This document shows positions 44,463 through 56,461 of a stretch of DNA of 64,000 nucleotides, piece by piece. The stretch lies in contig JASWJB010000032.1 of the NCBI GenBank assembly GCA_032433595.1, positions 62,001 through 126,000 of the forward strand. The letters run 5' to 3'. A program made the position numbers and the translations under genes. The notes under the pieces are model-generated. The model saw only the letters and a program-made list of their open reading frames with translations, did no database searches and was not told the DNA's origin. This stretch comes from Conoideocrella luteorostrata. Lineage: Eukaryota > Ascomycota > Sordariomycetes > Hypocreales > Clavicipitaceae. Each line of letters starts with the position of its first letter. Position 1 is the first letter of the stretch.

Positions 44463-46266
44463 TAACCGTTAGACTGGGCAGGGCATTCCAAGTGCCGCGC
44501 TATCGTCAACAGAAGCAAAGTAAGCAAAATTGAAGGCCAGGAACGAATAAGAAGAGTAATAGCGGTTTGCTCAAGAGCGGACAAGACGACTTTAATATCT
44601 GCTGCTGTCTGGATGGTAAGTATCGCAAACAATAGCTTCACAATTGCTGGTTCATTGTTGCCAACAGCTTTCCAGCTTGAAAAACATGGACGAGCTTTGA
44701 GCTCACTCATCTCCAACTATAAAATTCTGGAGAGCTTGGCGAATTGTACCCAGAGGGATATCACCCCGATTAAAATATGTAATTGAGAGGCATGGAATAC
44801 TTAGTTCGCCACCTATTCTCCGTGGTACTCAAAGCTAGTTATCATAGCCCTACTATTCCGTGCAGATAGCTTTTACGCACTTGCTAGATTTAAGTCCACG
44901 CGCCCAAATAAGTCATCATCCAGAACTGGCAAAGCGCTTACGCAGTGTGATGGACCAGCCTCTCCGGGATCTAGGAGATGAGCCGCCGAAAGTATCGATT
45001 TGTACCAGTAACGCCCCCTGCGGGAAACTGTTCGGCTGACCATTGAAGACGACCACAGCTCTAGGGAGCTATTTTGCTTAAAACACGCAGGCATTTCTTT
45101 TTCGACGCTGAAAAGTTGCTTCTTTTATAGCTGCGGGAGCTTGTCTCCTGTAGGTCGCTCCCTCTTATGAGTAGGGGGTGCTCATTGATGACATTCGATC
45201 AGGAATGACGCTGACGTGCAGAGCCACAATTGAAGCTCCCTGCACGAAGGCGCAAGTACCAACTGCTTAGCACACGACTGGACCAATGCTGTTCGCCCTG
45301 CTGCGGCTACGGAGTAACTAACATGCGTTTTATTTGGAATGTCGTCTTTTGCCTTCGAGCTGTCTTTGGCGCCGCTGATCCTCTGGAGAGCATGGGCACA
45401 CCTCTGGCCCAGACATGATGGATGAGGGTCGAATAATTACAGGCCGAGAGTTGCGTCTTACTGGGGCGGAGGCTCTACAAGGAGCTCTCTACTGGTAGGA
45501 TTAGGAACGAAGGCTACGGGCTGTTCGATGACCGGCACTCCCCAAGCGTCATCATGGTCTGTTGAACCGCAGCCTGCGGCTACGTCCCGAACACCCTACA
45601 CGTGGTCTAAGCAAAATAGGGAGAAAGTTAGTTTACCTGCAGATTTTTTCTGTTTCTATATTATTGCATTATTTTACAAAAGTTTGATGGCTCGCAGTGG
45701 ATTATGAGCATGTGCAGTACCGGACTGAGCAAGAGCGACCACAAGCATATTACAAACGTAGAACCGAACGTATGCAAATTGTGCTTCAAACAATAACAAA
45801 ACGAAAAAAAAAAAGAAAAAAAAAATATCGACAACGAACAACACTAGGTACAAAAATTGTCCAAAACCGCCCTGCCATTTGATAATAGTTCAGCGAATGT
45901 TTGATCCTCGCCCTGTCTTAACCAGAATGACTGCCTCCAACGAACGTGCCAGCGACGTTGAGGATCCAGAGTCCAGAAATTCCATGTGTACACACAATTA
46001 GGAGACATTATCATAAACCGTATCATTTCCTCCGTTCAGACTTACAGCTGCATTAGCCGCGTAAATCCGAGATAACATGGTAAGAAAGGAGTGAAAACCT
46101 GCGCAGTTTCCTCCCCTCCTCTTCCCTTTCGGAATAAACCTTTCAATCCGGCTAAGAAAAATCTCCCTTCCAAGTAAAGATAGATCTTGAATCGCACGGT
46201 ATCGCGTATAGCGATTAAGGTTATAAAAAACGTGGATGTTGTCGACGTGCTTCAAGTCGCAACGAA
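44463..46266. other. intergenic region, degraded-looking
   Basis: About 1.8 kb with TACGGAGTA at 45308-45316 and an A-rich low-complexity tract at about 45797-45830. Minus-strand frames at 44462-44716 and 44873-45094 could be linked to the phosphotransferase relic by a GTGCGT donor near 44877, but neither resembles the missing N-lobe. Nothing else was recognised. Confidence 0.35.
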
Positions 46267-47288
46267 TTAGGATCTGAATCTCCCTTGGGAACGTTCTAGG
46301 ATCCGGGTTTCAGTATCAACGTATAGTCGGTCAAGGTATTCCATGGCCGATGCATCCTTCAAAATCTTGGCGACTTGAATTCCAGCTGAGATAAGCTGCA
46401 GAATGTTTCGGTCGTCTTTTAAAGGACGGCTTTGGTGCTTGGCGGCGTGGCGCATCTCCAAGGAGTTTTCCAGGATGGTGACAAACTGCTTAATTTGGCC
46501 GTTGTACAACACCCTGGCGGGAACGCGTCGCTTGGTGGCTAATCTTTTGAGCAAGTATACCCACTCAGTCCATTCACGATCCTGTGGTCTTTCTACGGGT
46601 CTCATGTCTTGTGTCAAGGGAATTGGGAACTGATATTTGGCGACAAAGTCAAATGCACACTGAGAGAGTCGATCATTGACTTGGTTCAGGACAGTGTCCT
46701 GCTCTTGAACATGAAGATTGGTGGGGAGATGTGGCAGCTCCCGCTCTTGCATATCGAGCACCTCTTGTGGAGGACGGCGGAGGAACTGGTGAGGTCCATC
46801 AAACTCGTCCCGGTTTGACGGCCGGCGCTGGGACCCTCGCTTGCCGCTCGATTTTGGCCGTTGGTTTGGGCTGCTCAGACCCATGACATGCTCCGCCGAG
46901 TAGTCGGACAAGCTGGGCGAGGCAACAATGTCTTCTAGCGAGCCGGTAGGCGAGTAGCGATCATGGCTGTCCCACGATGCTGCTTTCTGAGAGTTCTGGT
47001 AGGCACCCAATGCTGGCCCCGTAGGCAGAGCTGCCGTAGGAGCTGCTCGCAGAGCATAGCTGGATGAGCCAGAGGGCGATGTAACATCTGCTCGTGAATT
47101 GTAGCCACTGGCAGTTCTGGGAACAGTGTTTGTCTGGTTGTAAGAGTTGCCACTATAATTCATGCTGCTGCGCGAAGAGTTATTCTTGGTATTCGTGGAA
47201 TTACGATAGTGTACTCAGCGGCTCCTACTCACCTCGGGCCGATATGAAATCCATTTGCAAACCCAGCATTTCCATAAGGATCAGCCAT
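46267..47288 (-). CDS. conserved fungal protein of unknown function
   Basis: Two exons, 317 aa: 47233-47288 and 46267-47164. Exon 1 gives MADPYGNAGFANGFHIGP, joined by a 68-bp GTGAGT...CAG intron to SMNYSGNSYNQTN. A tandem CAGCAG at the acceptor allows an alternative with one more Ser. The first 130 residues are Ser/Pro-rich and probably disordered, with a basic KSSGKRGSQRRPSNR patch. The C-terminal 170 residues look folded and helical (LSQCAFDFVAKYQFPIPLTQ, WTEWVYLLKRLATKRRVPAR, NILQLISAGIQVAKILKDAS). No enzymatic, membrane or nucleic-acid motif is visible. I have the impression of a widely conserved ascomycete protein but cannot name it. Confidence 0.8.
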
Positions 47289-49385
47289 TGCACTACACGC
47301 ACAGTTAGCCTAATGCAAAAGCGAGTCAATAAGTGTCACGAGTTCCGCACATGTGGGTTGTGTTCCATGGGTCTCTGGACACGACCGGATTTTGATATGC
47401 CCCGGTAGATGGCGGCATATCTGGCGGCATCATACTGCAAATGCACTATCAAAAGATAGTAGTAGATCTGCGGCAAAAGATTCCGGCGAAAAGAAAATGC
47501 GCAAACAGAAGGATCCAGTAGTTAGATGAATTAAAAAAAAAAAACTGCCAAAACGTGCAGGGCCTTGGATGGGAGTAAGAGTATGGCGGTCCTATGGGAC
47601 TTGTATCTCCTGGGACGGGTAGTCCCCAAGCAAGAAGAGTGCTTGCACGGAAACGGAAAGGAAAATAATCCAGGCAAGTCCGGTGCAGTACTGCGGTTTC
47701 AATATAATGAAAAATCCAATTGGTTTGATTACCGCTAGAAACCGAGGGAATCCTGGGATATAGACTTCCTTACGGCTCTGAGCGGTGTGATCCGAAGGGC
47801 AGCTGACCAAGTCCACACCTGCAGCGACCAAGTCGACAGGTGGTGGTCGTCTGGTGTAAGGGGCACTAAATCAAGTGCAGAATAATCCTGGGATATATCC
47901 ACGGCTGAGACCTGAGAAAAAAAAGGGAGCCACGGCCTACTACAACAGTACGATGAAGGAGGCTGGAGCAAAAATCTAACATTTGAGATGAGATCGCTGT
48001 GGTGAAGAAAGATGATGAGAAAGGAAGAGAGAAACTAGTTTAAACACGGAACATAAGAGGTTATATGTGCCATCGTCGACTACCACACGACCTGGCAAGA
48101 TACAAAGCGAGGCTAGGCAGAGCAGAACGGCGGGGGGGGGGATTAACCTCCCAAATTACTGTAAGTGAACCCTTGTCGAAGCAACCGCAGCAACGGCTAT
48201 GCGGAGTAGAGGTGTCATCATCACGGAACGTTCTGCACCACGCAAATGTGGACGGTGAGTTGGTACCCTGACAATCCACCAACCTATCAACCTGGCCCGG
48301 CTATAGAGAAGCATTGTGAACTTTCTACATTTGGGATGGAAATAGGAATAAGTGGAAATTGCACACGCGGTAAGAACAGCCCAACGAGGCGGGGCGTTGG
48401 ATAAACCGCGATCGACATGGATTCGGCACAGTACCAGTGGCAACAGCCCCAGGCTCGGCACCGGGAACATGGTTATTTGGATCTTTGTTTCGCCCTGAAA
48501 GGGGCACCGGCGCCCGAGTGGCCAATTTCGAGAATCGCCAATGTCACCAGAGCCATGTCGGACCCTTTCCTGCGCTCCATGTGCCGTCACCGCAGGTAAT
48601 GCGGGCATTTGCCCAGTGATATCATTGGTTACCTGTATGGCATGAAGTGACTCGTAAGAACAACTAGCTGTGGTACAATCAGGATCAGGCTGCAGGTATT
48701 TCACGGTGAGTGCTGGACAGCCTCGCAGCATGATACGGTCGCCCTGCTCTTTACCCCATACAGGTCCGCGCATCAGCTCCTCCTGCCCGGACAGCAACAG
48801 ATAGTTTCTTGGTGCCAGATGTGCCAAGCCGGGCCAAATACATTGCCGCCATGCCGTTGTATTGTTTTGTGCAGAGTACTACACCCACAAGCTCAAGCCA
48901 GCTATCATCATCATAGTGCATGAAAAGGCTACCGACATATCGCGTAGGGAAATTGCACCCATTCACACCTCAGGCTAGGAACTTTCGAGTCCGGAGGCTG
49001 ACACTGGCGTTTATCAATGCCCAACGGAAACCAAAACCCAGTCACTCGGACGCAGGCCTGTGTAAAGGCGATCTTCTCTTCTTTTCTTTTTACACCACTT
49101 TGAACTCGGTAACAAAATATCCCGAGTTGCCCATCCACCACCCACCACCGCACTCTGTTATGTACGATACAAGTTTATCCGCAACGTCCGAGGCAGTTGG
49201 GCATCGTCCTCATCGTCCACATTCCCAAGTGGCGGCTGAACGAGTCGCGTGCAATTGAGCCCGACGAGAGCGGTGGACGTTAAGTGGGACTGGCAACAGT
49301 TGAGCTTCCACATCAGGCCATGTGCGAATCGCCTCGGACAAGGGCCTCCCCTGGTGAACACCCTGGACCATATTGCTGAAAATTT

Positions 49386-49401
49386 TACTCCGTACGGAGT
49401 A
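49386..49401. repeat. 16-bp perfect palindrome made of two overlapping TACTCCGTA/TACGGAGTA copies
   Basis: TACTCCGTACGGAGTA reads the same on both strands. It is the densest instance of a nonamer that recurs at least 17 times in the window, always outside coding sequence. Confidence 0.9.
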
Positions 49402-51190
49402 CTCTGCACGCACTAGGCAATAGTAATGCTCGAAACACGAGGTGCATTTTGGGCAGCAATGACGGTATGAAGTGTGATTGAAACAAGATTCATTACAGAT
49501 TCCGAGCGACGATCATATCGCACACACGACATGGCCAGCATGAATTACGACGCTGCAGCTCAGTATGCCAGATCTACCGTGTCAGAAAAGAAAGAACAAA
49601 AAAAAGGCGTGCTAGCAAATCCAAATTCTCCTGTTGGATTGCGACGCCCAATTATGCCACATCGGTGCCCAGATTTCACGGCACTTTGTGCTGGGTCGGT
49701 GGATCAATGCCATGCTTTAGAGTACCTTTGTGAATATGCGTGCGTGTCAAACATAAGGCGGGTGTCGCCGTCGAAGCGATGCAACGACTGTGAATTCACA
49801 TCGGTCGTTTCTGGCCTCATACCGTAGACCATTGGTCTTCCACAATCGGCGAAGCGACGAGCCTCAGATTTCAACACTATTGGAAGCGGGGCATTGAAGA
49901 TTCGCATATCATGACTTGTTAGAGGACTGATGTCGTGCCGGCATGAAGACAGGCTGTCACATCGCCAGCCACGCGTACGAAGTACGGAGTACAATATATT
50001 GTGTTCACCGTCATTTCTAGCAAGTTTGCAGAGTCAAGTACCCCGTCAGATGGCTGGTGGGTGACCTGGCATTGCTCCGAAGCCCCTACGAAGCACACAA
50101 GAGTATAGTTGTGGCTACGTCATACGGACGTGTTATACTCCGTATCGTACGTTGACTTCGTGTTAACAAAACAGCCGAATTTGTCATCGCAGCTGAGACC
50201 GGTACGCAATCGGTATCGCCAAGGAGGCGGATGCTATCTCTCCTATCTTTCCTGTCTTTCCGGTCCGACAGGCCGTTTCCCACAGCAGTCAGGTCGCGAC
50301 CCAACGGGTCGAATTTGCCCGGCTCCCGTGGCCAAGTGCGGTGTATACGTACGCACAGTCGGCAGCAGCATCACATAGGTCTACGCATACAGTGAGCTCG
50401 CGTCGAGGTAAGAGGCTCCTTTAGCCCCCGTCCTCGGCAAAATCGATTGAATAGGAGCTTCGGAGTATAAGTGACGCAGAAAAGTTGTGCCTGCCATGAT
50501 TGATTCTGATTGCAACAAACCACAAGTTGAAATCTTGAAAACTTAGAAACTTGAAAACTTGAACATGGCAGTGAGCCGGGAAGTTGTAACCGAAGGGCAC
50601 ATCAAGCAAAATCACGTGTCGGCATGTCCACAAGAAGCAGATCCGACGAAGGCGTGAGACGGGCGAGGACTGCTCACTTCATTCAGCAAGCCAGCCAGCC
50701 AGCCACATCCCCACGTGTCTCGCGCCGTCCCGTTTTTTGCGGTGTCTTTGGCTTCTGGCTGGCCGTTTCGTTTTGGTTCCCGTCATCAATGACACAGAAC
50801 AGACGAGCCGAGCCACACCGTTTACCCGCTGCAAAAAAAGACATCTCCCTGTGGGCGACATAATATTGATCCCATGCAAGCTAACAATTCTGATAGTTTA
50901 TGCCGGCGTCATCACGGCAGAGGACTGGACAATGTTGGATGTGCTGGCCAGTTTTCCGAGTGCTTTATTGACCCGGGGCTTTTCACTCCTCAATCCTATT
51001 CGCTGGTCGACAGTATCCAGGGAGGTAACTAACTAATCGCTAGACTAGAGAAAACTTTCTCCATGTCTCTCGCCTCACATCGTTGCCGACCGACCCCGCT
51101 TCGTTTCACTGGTACTAGCAAGCCAGCCACTTATAGACTCCTGTCATATTTTCCCGGAGCAGATAGTCACACAAGAAATACGCAATACGC

Positions 51191-51215
51191 CATGTTGGCC
51201 ATGTTGACCATTTTG
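51191..51215. repeat. degenerate 9-bp tandem repeat with TGTTGACC core
   Basis: Three 9-bp units (CATGTTGGC, CATGTTGAC, CATTTTGGC) lie in tandem. They match, with changes, the reverse complement of the GGTCAACA array at 12995-13020. Confidence 0.65.
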
Positions 51216-52471
51216 GCCCGTGTTGTTGGCAATACTGCTGGCATGCTCCACCCCTTCGTCACAGCAATTCCCTGCTCTTGCAGTCCCGGCAGGTCCAGGA
51301 GAGTTTTGGCGGAGCAATAAACTTGGTCTGGTAATGATGATAGGTTTGGCAATTCCCATATTGTACTCCGTATACCTTCACCCATGTCATGTAAAAAGGT
51401 GTTTGACACGACGTGGCCGACCCGCCCTGCGGTAATCAACGGCGTGTACAGCACGTTACTGGGAAATCATTGTCTTTTTCCATTTTGAATGTGCCGGTGC
51501 TGTGGCTCGCCCCAGGTCTGGTGCGTCCCGTCTCGCTTCTCCTCTCTTCTGGTGCTTATCATCCACATCCAGCGCCATGGTCGGATCAAGACCCAAAATA
51601 TGAGGGATAATGTCTTGATATCCTGGTCAGTCTGCAGCACTGGCTCTGTTGGCTCTGCTTCCGCTTCTTCCCTACTGGTCTCCTTTTGCAGCCCCAGACA
51701 TGCATTGCTTTGTTGTCTCCGGCCAGTGCTCCCACATCCTGTCACACTTGGCGCCTGGCTAGCCAGTGAGGTCCGTGGATTCGTCTTGCTTCGTTTCCGC
51801 TTCTCCACCACGTCACCCTCCTGATTCTTAGTCTTCCAAGCACGGGAAACCGGTCAGGATCTTATCCCTGTAATGCAGAGTGATACAGGCAAGTTGCTGG
51901 CAATCACTTGCCATAAAACTGCCAGCGCATTCATGCGACCCCCTTGGTAGCCCGTCAGCCCCATGTAGACGACCCTCGCTGGTGCGTCACTCGACCAGCC
52001 GTCAGTGGGGCCATGCTGATGCTTCATATCGCGGTCAGGCTTCCATACGACGATAAAACCCGCAACCCCCCCTTGGGCCCTGACCCATCCTTCCTACGTT
52101 CGAATTTTCCTGCCCAACATTGCAGCCCAATTCTCAGACAATCCACGTCTCAGTTTCTTCTTCTATACCAACCTTTCCTCTTTATTTTCTTTCGCCTGAG
52201 CTCCAAAGCCTTTCCTGCTTGTCACAACCTGCTTTTGCCACAAGAAGCCTTCCATCCACCAGGATTATCCCGCTCTGATCAGACCAGACCAGACCAGACC
52301 ATTCCGAAGGACTAGACTGGACTGTCTTAATTCAGTTGCATCACAACTTCCTAAGGCAATTAGGTCACATAGCCTTTTCCACAGGAACAAAACCTTGCTA
52401 CAGAATCTCCTACGTTGATCTAATTTTGATCTTCTGTTGTTTCTGTGTGCTTCACCATTTCCCAGGATATA

Positions 52472-55400
52472 ATGCCAATTGCTCTTATGTCTCACGCGGC
52501 CAATATGCCAGGTTACAATAGCTCAGCCGACCTCAATGAGGCTCATACTCTCTCTAGGTACTGTTTCTTCTTTCTTCTGTTTCGATTTCCAGGAACTTCT
52601 GTTTTCTTGTTTAGCGCAAAGTCATGTATGTTTCTACTTATGTGTTTACCTTGGATCTGGCCTCATTTGACTCTAAAACCGGAACTTTTACTTTTCCAAG
52701 GACGGAAAAGGCCACATGGAACACCTGGATTTTGGCAACAATATTTTGGATCACAGGACCTCACTGGACACAGTACTTGCCCGAGCCGGGCAAGGAACAG
52801 AAACAATGATAAAAACAGAAATATGTTTCACAGCGTAATGAGTCGTCTTGCTTTCATGCGGATGCTCAAGAGCAACAGATCCGGAAAATTTGACGACCTC
52901 ATTGTACTCATTTGGACATTGACACTGGAACCGCCATTCAAATTTGGACCATCACAGGACCTTGCATAAAGTACCGCATTCTGCTTTGTTTTTCAGTTTG
53001 CGTTTTATCACGGAGAAGCTTGGAACGCAGATAGCCAGTCTGCGTCGAATTTGACGACTGGTAAGCGTCTGAAGAACTCACAAGTTCTCGCAATCCAATT
53101 TGATTGCTCGCATCCGCGAAACGAAGGGAATTCCAACATTGTTTTCTATTGTTTTGCTTCTGTGGATCAGCCTTCACCCCCAACCCGCCCTTGGATTACT
53201 ATGAACTGCGATATTTCAGCTCGTATACAGGACAAGGCCATCATTTAGAATATCGTTTATGATGTCCAGTCCAAAACAACGTCCGGAAGCACTCTGATCC
53301 CCATTTATTGAGTTTCTCTAAGATGATTTACGGAACCATATATCGACCTTTGAAACTATATCTGGATTTTATATCAACATTGTAAAGTTTGGCCTGTGAC
53401 CCTGAACCGACATTTGATGAAACTTTACGACTTTGAGACTGCACCGGAACTATGGACAACTCGAAAAATTCCGCCACTTTGGACCTTTGATGCGCGCTAG
53501 CCCTGGATTTGCAAAACCTTGCCTCTGTCCACCATGTTATTAGTACAATATGTACCAAGCTGGGTCTGTAGATTACTTTCCCCAAATATGCATCTTGTAG
53601 TGACATACTAACCTCCTTGCAGATCAAAGTTGACTCCAGCTACATTTTTTTTCCTTATCTTGTTTTTGCCTTGTTCTTTCCTATAAAGAATACTAGATCG
53701 AAAACCGTAGTGCTTGTATACTGACCAAACTAGCGATTACAGCTACCCCCAGTCATCAATGGCATCAAATGCCAATGGTATTTTTGCGTACCCCAAGAGA
53801 GAACCCTCGTCAGATATGATGAACGGTTCGTCGTGGCAATCCACCGGAGACGGGCCGCAAAATTTCCCCGAGTATCAGGACAATGGATCTTCCCACTCTG
53901 GAGATGCCGAGGACTATCTTTTCACGTCTGGCCACACCACTCCCAGAGGATCAAGGTTAGAACACACCCAGTCTATGGACTCTGTTTGGACCACTCCCAG
54001 GATCACTTCACAAAGCTCATCCATGGCACAAGTCATGTCCAGAGCAGATTCGAGCCGATCTTCTGGCTCGTCTCTCTCTCAATCATCTCAAATGAGCAGA
54101 GGTAATGCTGATGCCTTCCGGAATGCCCCTCCTTCTGCTACTGCCCCTGGTACCATGGCCGGAATGGACTCATGCCTTCTGGTAGCTGCTGACGCTGGTG
54201 CCGTGCCTCCTCAAATGTATTGGGTTGACGTTGGTCTGAACATGAACATAGCAAATGCCACTGGTGGTTTTGCTGTATCTGAGGCTGGCGGCCCCATGCA
54301 CATGGCTCCTGAACACATGCATCTGGGTTCTGAATCAGTCTTGCCAGACAATTCCTCCCCAGGCTCCTGGGATTGCTTCTCTAGCTCCATCTCGCGGACT
54401 TCCTCCCCTGCTACTATTGATGATGTCTGGCTGCCTAGTGCGTTGACTCCGAACTCGCCCGAAATCGCTGGCGATTCCCCTAGGTATGTTGACCAGACCT
54501 TCAATGTAATTCCCGAGCAGTTGTCTTACACATGTGATTCCATCAGTGCCGAGCGCAAGGTTTCCTACATGTCAGATACGAGCAAGCCGGCTATCAAACT
54601 TGAGGATGACCTTGGCATACATGATATATTTGCTTCTCGTAGACACGGAAGTGATGGTGAGTCCTCGGCGCGGGATCACGCCTTGTACAAGAATGCCACT
54701 ACTGCACATGATGGTCTCTTCCACTGCCCCTGGGAGGGACAGGCAAGCTGCAACCATAGGCCCGAGAAGCTCAAGTGCAACTACGAGTAAGAAACCAGCC
54801 CCCTCCCCCCACTGCATGGACCGCAACACGCGACGGAATGATAGCAAGAAGAGAAAGCTGACATTTTGTTCTACAGCAAGTTTGTGGACTCACATCTGAA
54901 ACCATACCGCTGCAAGGCCGAGTCCTGTGAAGGTGCTCGCTTCTCTTCCACCGCCTGCCTCCTCCGCCACGAACGTGAGGCCCATGGACTCCACGGACAT
55001 GGTGAAAAGCCTTTTCTTTGCATCTATGATGGTTGTGAACGTGCTATTTCTGGCAATGGATTTCCTCGTCAATGGAACCTGCGAGACCACATGAAGCGTG
55101 TACACAACGACCATGGCAGCTTTGCTGACTCTCCACCTTCTACCCGAAGTGGTCAACCCACCAAAGGCCGCAAGAGAAAGACGGAGACGGCAGAGTCACA
55201 AAGTAGTACCACCCGCAAGGCTACGCTCAAGTCTATGCCAGTGGCAGACTCGAAGCGTATTCACCCCAAGCCACTTCTGGATCAGTGGCTCGATCAGCGA
55301 CGTGAAGTGGAGGAAATTGTCCGCAGCCTAAACAAGCCCAGTGATGCCCGAAACCTCCAGCAAATTGACAACATGCAAAAGCGTCTTACTAGTATGGCAA

Positions 55401-55477
55401 ACATGACCAAGGAGCTCAGCGCCGTTGCTACCAACATTCTTCCGAATATCAACCGAAGAACCTATTCTACCGGCTGA
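52472..55477 (+). CDS. C2H2 zinc-finger transcription factor with an unusually long first intron
   Basis: Three exons, 579 aa: 52472-52557, 53734-54786 and 54877-55477. Exon 1 encodes MPIALMSHAANMPGYNSSAD and joins in phase to SDYSYPQSSMASNANGIFAY. Without it the first ATG is 53759, so the upstream exon is plausible but not proven; its intron would be 1176 bp. The middle is Ser/Pro-rich and disordered. The DNA-binding part, about residues 360-450, has a Cys-rich start (FHCPWEGQASCNH) and two C2H2-type fingers (YRCKAESCEGARFSSTACLL with RHEREAH, then FLCIYDGCERAISGNGFPRQ with HMKRVH). A basic KGRKRK patch (possible nuclear signal) and a C-terminal coiled-coil-like helix (WLDQRREVEEIVRSLNKPSD) follow. 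The 90-bp second intron splits the finger region. No target is known. Confidence 0.82.
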
Positions 55478-56010
55478 ATGAACGAATGTGTACGTATGTC
55501 ATCAATTACTCTAGCTTTGTGTGTATGTACAGACGGCTGACTTTTTTTTTTTTTGTCGCATAGCAGAGGGACGCTCTTTAAATCAAAGAGCAGGGAAGGA
55601 AAGTGAGCCAATGGCTTACCCGATGCAAGGGCAAATGCAAGTGTAATTGCCGCGCCGAGTCTTGCCCAACCCACTAGGATGTAAAGCCAAGAATCCGTTT
55701 CAGGAAGTAAATGGGAATTCGAGGATGTCTGTCCAAAACCGAGCAAGGAGCTCGACCAGTCGGATAATGCCGCTCCAGGAACCACAGGATCTGGCGCTGG
55801 GGCCGTCCCCAAGCTGCCAACGGACCAGGATGGAAATGGCCAGAAGCTGACCGACTCAGGAAGGGTCAGATCGGCCATCATAGAACGCCGAAAAGGGCGT
55901 GTCGCGCCACTGGAAGGGGATGCCATGCCATGGTGCCTTCCAGTGAGGAAATATAGAGTTGTTAGAGGGAGGTTCAAAAAACAGACAGACGACGCAATGA
56001 GCTAGTTCGT

Positions 56011-56195
56011 TTCCATTTGTTACGACGAGTGTGTGTATTTACAGATTGGCTTTGTGTGTTGCCATTTGATTCTATCGAATGTTTTGAAGTTTTACACATG
56101 ACTTCCATTTGTTACGACGAGTGTGTGTATTTACAGATATGCTTTTGTGTGTTGCCATTTGATTCTATCGAATGCTTTGAAGTTTTATACATGAA
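56011..56195. repeat. 92-bp direct tandem duplication
   Basis: The unit beginning ttccatttgttacgacgagt at 56011 is repeated from 56103, with only a few substitutions and one small indel. High identity suggests a recent local duplication. The unit has no coding features. Confidence 0.9.
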
Positions 56196-56429
56196 TATTA
56201 TGTCCGCAGTTGAATATGTTCAGTGGCGCAGGGAACCGAGTTGTCAGCATTAGAAAGGAGTAAACCCTCTAGATGTAGCTGCCGTTTCCCCTACTTCACG
56301 CTGCTCCTGCGGCGATAGCATGTACAGCCGGCATTTCTTTGCGCCTTGAGACCCAGACACCCTGTCATGAATATCTTGCTCGTCACGGAGCAACATTTTC
56401 CCTCAAATAGTGTACTCCGTAAGTACCTA

Positions 56430-56461
56430 TTCGTAATGCATGCATGCATGCATGCATGCAC
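56430..56461. repeat. ATGC microsatellite
   Basis: Six or so uninterrupted ATGC units, beginning within taatgcatgc at about 56430. Confidence 0.9.

Larger units (their letters stand above)
47289..52471. other. 5.2 kb gene desert upstream of the C2H2 regulator
   Basis: No supportable gene. It contains five exact TACGGAGTA/TACTCCGTA copies between 49386 and 51372, a 9-bp degenerate tandem array at 51191-51215, a (CAGC)n run at about 50688-50706 and an (AGACC)n run at about 52280-52302. The last 300 bp are pyrimidine-rich, as expected for a promoter and leader. Large upstream regions are common for fungal developmental regulators. Confidence 0.45.

Noticed and set aside
48156..48827. 223-codon minus-strand open frame in the large desert
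   Set aside because: No domain, scattered Cys/Arg/Pro composition and no supporting splice structure; a frame this long can arise by chance in GC-balanced fungal DNA.
55462..55977. 171-codon minus-strand open frame downstream of the C2H2 gene
   Set aside because: It overlaps the 3' end of that gene antisense and contains a lysine run from a poly-A/T tract; no family match.
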